A DNA stretch of 64,000 nt from Prescottella defluvii (GTDB lineage: Bacteria > Actinomycetota > Actinomycetes > Mycobacteriales > Mycobacteriaceae), in assembly GCA_029690005.1 (NCBI GenBank), contig CP121458.1, forward strand, positions 3,534,001-3,598,000. Direction: 5' to 3'. Under the pieces are notes generated by a model that was not told the DNA's origin, did no database searches, and worked only from the letters and a program-made list of their open reading frames with translations. Position numbers and translations under genes: made by a program. Below are positions 58,685 to 64,000 of this stretch, piece by piece. The first letter of the stretch is position 1. Each line of letters begins with the position of its first letter.

Positions 58685-60395
58685 GACAGCTCCCCGAGCC
58701 TGGCGAGCATCGCGTCGCGGATGCGGTCAACGGTGGCCGCGTCGTCGGGGCCGGCCTGTTCCCGTGCCTGGATGAGCGGGCCGAAGTCGACGCCCTCGAG
58801 CGTGTCCGCGTCCACACCGGCCTCGACGAGTGACCGACACCGGTCGAGCAACGCCAGCGCGGCGTCGGCGAGCGCGGCGGCCTTGGCGGTGGAGCAGAAT
58901 CCGTCGGACGGGCTCAGCGCGCTCTGTTGCAGGACGCCTTCGCGCAGCAGTCGGCCGCCGAGCATCACGACGCGTTCGGCGTCGGGCATCGCGCGGCGGC
59001 CGACGAGTTCGGCGAGGGCGTCGAGCCGGTCCGCGTCGGCGAGTACCGCGGCGACCCGGGCGCGGCGCCGCGTCCAGTCGGGGTCGCCGTCGCGGGCCCG
59101 CCGGAGCCCGACGGCCTGCGCGTCGGTGGAGAACGAGCCCGACCACGCGACGGCCGGGTAGTGGCGTGCGTAGGCAAGCTCCCGGTCGAGGCTCCACGCC
59201 GAGCGGACGAAGCGCAGCGTGTGCGCGGTGACGGGCTCGGTCATGTCCCCGCCCGACGGTGAGACGGCACCGATGATCGTGACCGAACCCCGGCGTCCGC
59301 CGAGCGTGACGACGTGTCCGGCGCGTTCGTAGAACGCGGCGAGTGCCGACGCCAGATCGGCCGGGTAGCCCTCCTCCGCCGGGAGTTCCCCGAGCCGCGA
59401 AGAGAACTCGCGCAGTGCCTCCGCCCACCGGGACGTCGAGTCGGCGATCACGACGACGTGGTAGCCGAGGTCGCGGAAGTACTCGGCGACGGTCACGCCG
59501 CTGTAGATGCTCGATTCGCGGGCCATCAGCGGCATGTTGGACGTGTTGGCGACGACGACGGTGCGGGCCGCGAGCCGGTGCCCGGTCCGCGGGTCGACGA
59601 GGTCCTGCAGTTCCTGCACGACGTCGGCCATCTCGTTGCCGCGCTCGCCGCAGCCGATGTACACGATCACGTCGGCCTCGCACCACTTGGCGATCTGCTG
59701 CAGCAGCATTGTCTTGCCGGTGCCGAAGCCGCCGGGCACCGCGGCCGTCCCGCCGCGGGCGATCGGGAACAACAGGTCGAGGACGCGCTGTCCGGTGGGC
59801 AACATCTCGACGTCGTCGATCCGGTCACGGCTCGGGCGGGGCCTGCGCACCGGCCACGGCTGTGTGAGGGGCACGGCGGTTCCGGACACGGTCGCGACGA
59901 CGGTGTCGGCGCGGTAGGCGCCGCGGCCGCGGATCGAGTCCACCCCGCCCGCCACGTCGGCGGGTACCAGGATCGGGATCGGGATCGGCCCGTCGGTCGT
60001 CACCACCCCGAGTTCGTCTCCGGCGTCCACGTCGGCCCCCGCGCGGACCGATGGGGTGAAGTCCCAGCGGTGGTCCGGAACCGTGTGGCCGGTGGTGGCC
60101 GGCGCGAGCCACGTGCCCGCCTCCGAGAGGGGCCGCAGCAGGCCGTCGAACACGCCACCGAGCAGGCCCGGTCCCAGCGGCGCCGACAGCGGCCCGCCGG
60201 TCGAGGTGGCCGGCTGCCCGGGGCGAGCCCGGCCGTGTCCTCGTAGGCCTGCACCGTCACGCGGCCGTCGTCGATCGCCACGACCTCGCCGGGAATCACC
60301 CGGTCCCCGAGGGCGACGACGTCGTCGATCGACACCGCGGTCAGCTGTTCGATCTCGACCAGGGACCCGGAGACGCGCACGATCCGCCCCGTCAT
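58681..60395 (-). CDS. A/V-type ATPase catalytic subunit A
   Basis: About 571 residues. N-terminal barrel MTGRIVRVSGSLVEIEQLTA and GEVVAIDDGRVTVQAYEDTA; the non-homologous insert follows (GPGLLGGVFDGLLRPLSEAG). Catalytic core: GTAAVPGGFGTGKTMLLQQI (Walker A), YIGCGERGNEMADVVQELQD with the catalytic Glu region, STSRWAEALREFSSRLGELP, EEGYPADLASALAAFYERAG. One phase change near 60235. The P-loop is GGFGTGKT rather than the more usual GPFGSGKT. ATGA overlap with the subunit E stop. Confidence 0.9.
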
Positions 60396-60916
60396 CGGGA
60401 CCACAGCCCCGCGATGTCGTCGCCGGCCGCCGCGAGCCGTCGTTCGGCCAGGTCGGGCAGTGACCAGACCAGACGCCGACCACCGACGATCCCCTCGATG
60501 CCCCCGTCGGGAAGCTCGCGGATTTCGGCCTGCGGGCCGAGGACGTCCCGGGCCCGCCGGACGAGCCGATCGCGCAGCGCCGGATACGTGGAGGCGTCTC
60601 GCGACGCGGCCGCGGCGGCGCGGAGGTGGGTGCGGAGTTCGTCGTAGACGTCGCGTTGGGCGGCGAGCACGACCGCGCGGGCGTGCCGGTGCGCGCGGAC
60701 ACGTTCGGTGGCGACGACCAGCTCACCGTCCCGAGTCCCCTCCGCTCGGGCGCGGTCGAGCCGGGAGCGTGCCTCGGCCTCTGCCCTCGCGGTCGTCGCG
60801 TCCGCGTCGGCGCGGGCAGCGGCCCGGATCCGGTCGGCGTCGCTGCGGGCCCGGTCGGTGAGCGCCCGGCGTACGGGATCGAGGCCGTCGGTCGTCGGCG
60901 TGTGCGTGATCGTCAC
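60392..60916 (-). CDS. A/V-type ATPase subunit E (peripheral stalk)
   Basis: An intact 174-residue product from GTG 60916. A long charged helix, ALTDRARSDADRIRAAARAD and ADATTARAEAEARSRLDRAR, precedes a globular C-terminal domain (LRDRLVRRARDVLGPQAEIR, IEGIVGGRRLVWSLPDLAER). This is the E-subunit layout that pairs with subunit H/G to form the peripheral stalk. GTGA overlap with subunit F. Confidence 0.8.
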   Translation of the reverse strand: MTITHTPTTDGLDPVRRALTDRARSDADRIRAAARADADATTARAEAEARSRLDRARAEGTRDGELVVATERVRAHRHARAVVLAAQRDVYDELRTHLRAAAAASRDASTYPALRDRLVRRARDVLGPQAEIRELPDGGIEGIVGGRRLVWSLPDLAERRLAAAGDDIAGLWSR

Positions 60917-61131
60917 GGGAGCACCACCGTCAGGGGGTAGGTGCCGTTCACCGTGTCGGATCCGAGCGCGCGGCCCGCAGCGGCGGTGAGCACGACGACC
61001 GCGACGTCGGCGGGCAGCGCCGCCCAGTGCGCGCGCACGGCGGCGTCGTCGGCGGCGGTGAGGACGAGGGCCCCGGCGAGCGCGTAGCCCTGCACCGCCG
61101 GACCCTCGCCCAGGACCGCGACCCGCGCCAC
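60913..61131 (-). CDS. A/V-type ATPase subunit F
   Basis: A 72-residue protein, shorter than the usual 100 or so. MARVAVLGEGPAVQGYALAG (the Gly-rich first strand and helix typical of subunit F: 'ia.iGd.....f.laG'), ALVLTAADDAAVRAHWAALP and DVAVVVLTAAAGRALGSDTV. It lacks the flexible C-terminal helix. Starts at GTG 61131, three bases after the subunit K stop. Confidence 0.75.
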   Translation of the reverse strand: MARVAVLGEGPAVQGYALAGALVLTAADDAAVRAHWAALPADVAVVVLTAAAGRALGSDTVNGTYPLTVVLP

Positions 61132-61134
61132 GGC

Positions 61135-62927
<1,793 letters not shown>

Positions 62928-62941
<14 letters not shown>

Positions 62942-63876
62942 CGAACGCCTCCGTCGCGGCGGACCCGACGACGGCGCGCCGCGCGGCCGCGGAAAGTGCG
63001 GCCCGCACCCGCCAGGCGTCGATCGCGAGGACCGCGATCGCGCCGACGACCGGGCCCCGGCCGAATTCGGCGCCGCGCAGCAGCGCGAACCCGTCGGCCT
63101 CGACCCGGTGGCGCCAGCGCGCGTCCGCCCGCCAGACGTCGTCCAGCCGGTCCAGGCCGTCGAACACCCACCGTGCGTCGGCGGGCAGGTGCCGTACGAG
63201 TTCGCCGACCGGCACGTTCCCGAGGCGACGGCATCGACGAATCCCGGCCCGACGATGGTTTCCGCGCGTCGGGTCAGCGGGGTCGCGAGCGTGTGGTGTT
63301 GGACCCGGACGGTGCGGACGAGCAGCAGCGCCGTCTGGGCTCGTGCCCAGGCCGCGGCTTCAGGGATCCGGCCGACGATTTGGTCGGCCCAGTTCAGGCG
63401 TGTTCCGCAGGCGATCTCCCAGGGCCGCGCACCGCCCGGGTCGCCCCACGCCGAGGCCCGGAGCGCCGACCGGACGTCGGCGGCCGAACGAGTGCCCTCG
63501 AGCCGACGTCCGGCAGTGGCGAGGGTGCCCAGCCGGTAGGGCGGCGCGGTGGGTATCCCGTGGGCGTGGGCGAGACGGTGGTCGAGATCGGCGATCTCCG
63601 AATCCCCGCTCAGCAGGCGGACCACGTCGACGCCGTCACGCGGCAGCCACCCCGCGAGGACCCGCAGCTGCCACAGCAGCGCCGAACCGACGCCGCGCTG
63701 GGCGGCGGCGACGGAGTCGTGCGGGTGAACGTCGTGACCGTACGGGTCCGCGACAGCGCCTGGACGGCGTCGGCTGCGCTGTCGCCGGTCGTCAGGGCGC
63801 GCGCGGCCGCGGCCCCGATCCGTCGACGGGCCAGGGCGCGGGCGCGGACCGTCCCGGCGACCCAGGACGTGGTCAC
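62928..63876 (-). CDS. A/V-type ATPase subunit C (AC39/V0d-like)
   Basis: About 315 residues assembled over phase changes near 63745, 63620 and 63215: VTTSWVAGTVRARALARRRI, DAVQALSRT, VGSALLWQLRVLAGWLPRDG, VDVVRLLSGDSEIADLDHRL, GGARPWEIACGTRLNWADQI, VPVGELVRHLPADARWVFDG and VGAIAVLAIDAWRVRAALSA. The all-helical pattern and the operon position fit the C/AC39 collar subunit joining rotor stalk and proteolipid ring. The GTG start overlaps the preceding stop (GTGA). Confidence 0.7.
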
Positions 63877-64000
63877 GACGGGCCGTCCGCGGTCGGCGCC
63901 GGCAGGGCCGCGACGATCCGATCGACGAGCGCGGGGATCCTCGCGGCCGCGGGCCCGGATCGTGTCCGCCTCCAGCTCGGCCCGTTCGAGGATCCGGGCG
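63873..64000 (-). CDS. A/V-type ATPase subunit H/G-like coiled-coil protein (partial)
   Basis: Only the C-terminal 42 or so residues are inside the window: ARILERAELEADTIRA, a phase change near 63945, then RIPALVDRIVAALPAPTADG and PS. A charged amphipathic helix followed by a short hydrophobic end resembles subunit H/G, the partner of E in the peripheral stalk. Immediately upstream of subunit C with GTGA overlap. The family call rests mostly on position. Confidence 0.5.
   Translation of the reverse strand, partial: PGSSNGPSWRRTRSGPAAARIPALVDRIVAALPAPTADGPS

Noticed and set aside
57443-59161. 572-codon plus-strand frame opposite ATPase subunits A and B
   Set aside because: An antisense shadow of strongly conserved ATPase genes, typical of very high G+C DNA.

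Overview
The window is high-GC actinobacterial DNA, most likely from a Rhodococcus or close relative in the Mycobacteriales. The signs are a DevR/DevS-type dormancy regulator pair, type II NADH dehydrogenase, a SigF/SigB-like sigma factor, DUF664/mycothiol-type proteins, and a gene block matching (from memory) M. tuberculosis Rv0535-Rv0541c. No rRNA, tRNA or CRISPR array was recognised. A caveat affects nearly every call: reading phase changes inside many conserved genes, often beside short G or C runs. This looks like single-base indels in the assembly rather than mass pseudogenisation, so most genes are annotated as one feature across the phase changes, with approximate positions.

Layout. 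(1) 1-1330: a partial TfoX-like gene, a hypothetical gene and a thioesterase. (2) 1715-6680: a catabolic-looking cluster with a histidine/phenylalanine ammonia-lyase homologue that lacks the Ala-Ser-Gly cofactor triad, a LysR regulator, an Fe(II)/2-oxoglutarate oxygenase and an MFS transporter. (3) 6763-12763: NDH-2, a DHA2 drug exporter, a tyrosine recombinase, a cysteine-rich peptide and a sigma factor. (4) 12867-21423: a tightly overlapping ten-gene operon on the minus strand (DoxX-like, small membrane protein, acyl-CoA dehydrogenase-like, cytosolic PhnD-like protein, TusA-like/radical SAM, MTA phosphorylase, epimerase, family 2 glycosyltransferase, TIGR04282/DUF2064 transferase, multi-pass membrane protein). 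Its function is unknown and it is a strong candidate for an undescribed pathway.

(5) 21.7-34 kb is an accessory zone. It holds small secreted and membrane proteins, two paralogues of an unnamed family, an IS3 remnant, an NTR/TIMP-like surface protein, a lipoprotein, a TetR/SDR-hydrolase pair, hairpin repeats, iteron-like repeats and decayed aldehyde dehydrogenase and glyoxalase fragments. (6) 34.1-39.7 kb: a single-chain 5-oxoprolinase, a thiamine-diphosphate 2-oxoacid decarboxylase and a 51-residue membrane peptide. (7) 39.75-42.7 kb: a two-component system with a membrane partner.

(8) 42.8-56.7 kb is a dormancy (DosR-like) island. It encodes a DevS-like GAF kinase, a GH65 phosphorylase, three tandem universal stress proteins, an Hsp20, a CBS protein, a PEP-synthase-like enzyme, an Acg-like nitroreductase and DevR itself. 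(9) 56.75-64 kb, abutting devR, is an A/V-type ATPase operon (H-C-I-K-F-E-A-B-D, running off the right edge), which is unusual for an actinobacterium. Together, (8) and (9) suggest a hypoxia or energy-limitation module linking redox sensing, glycan phosphorolysis, PEP/pyruvate interconversion, chaperones and a second rotary ATPase.
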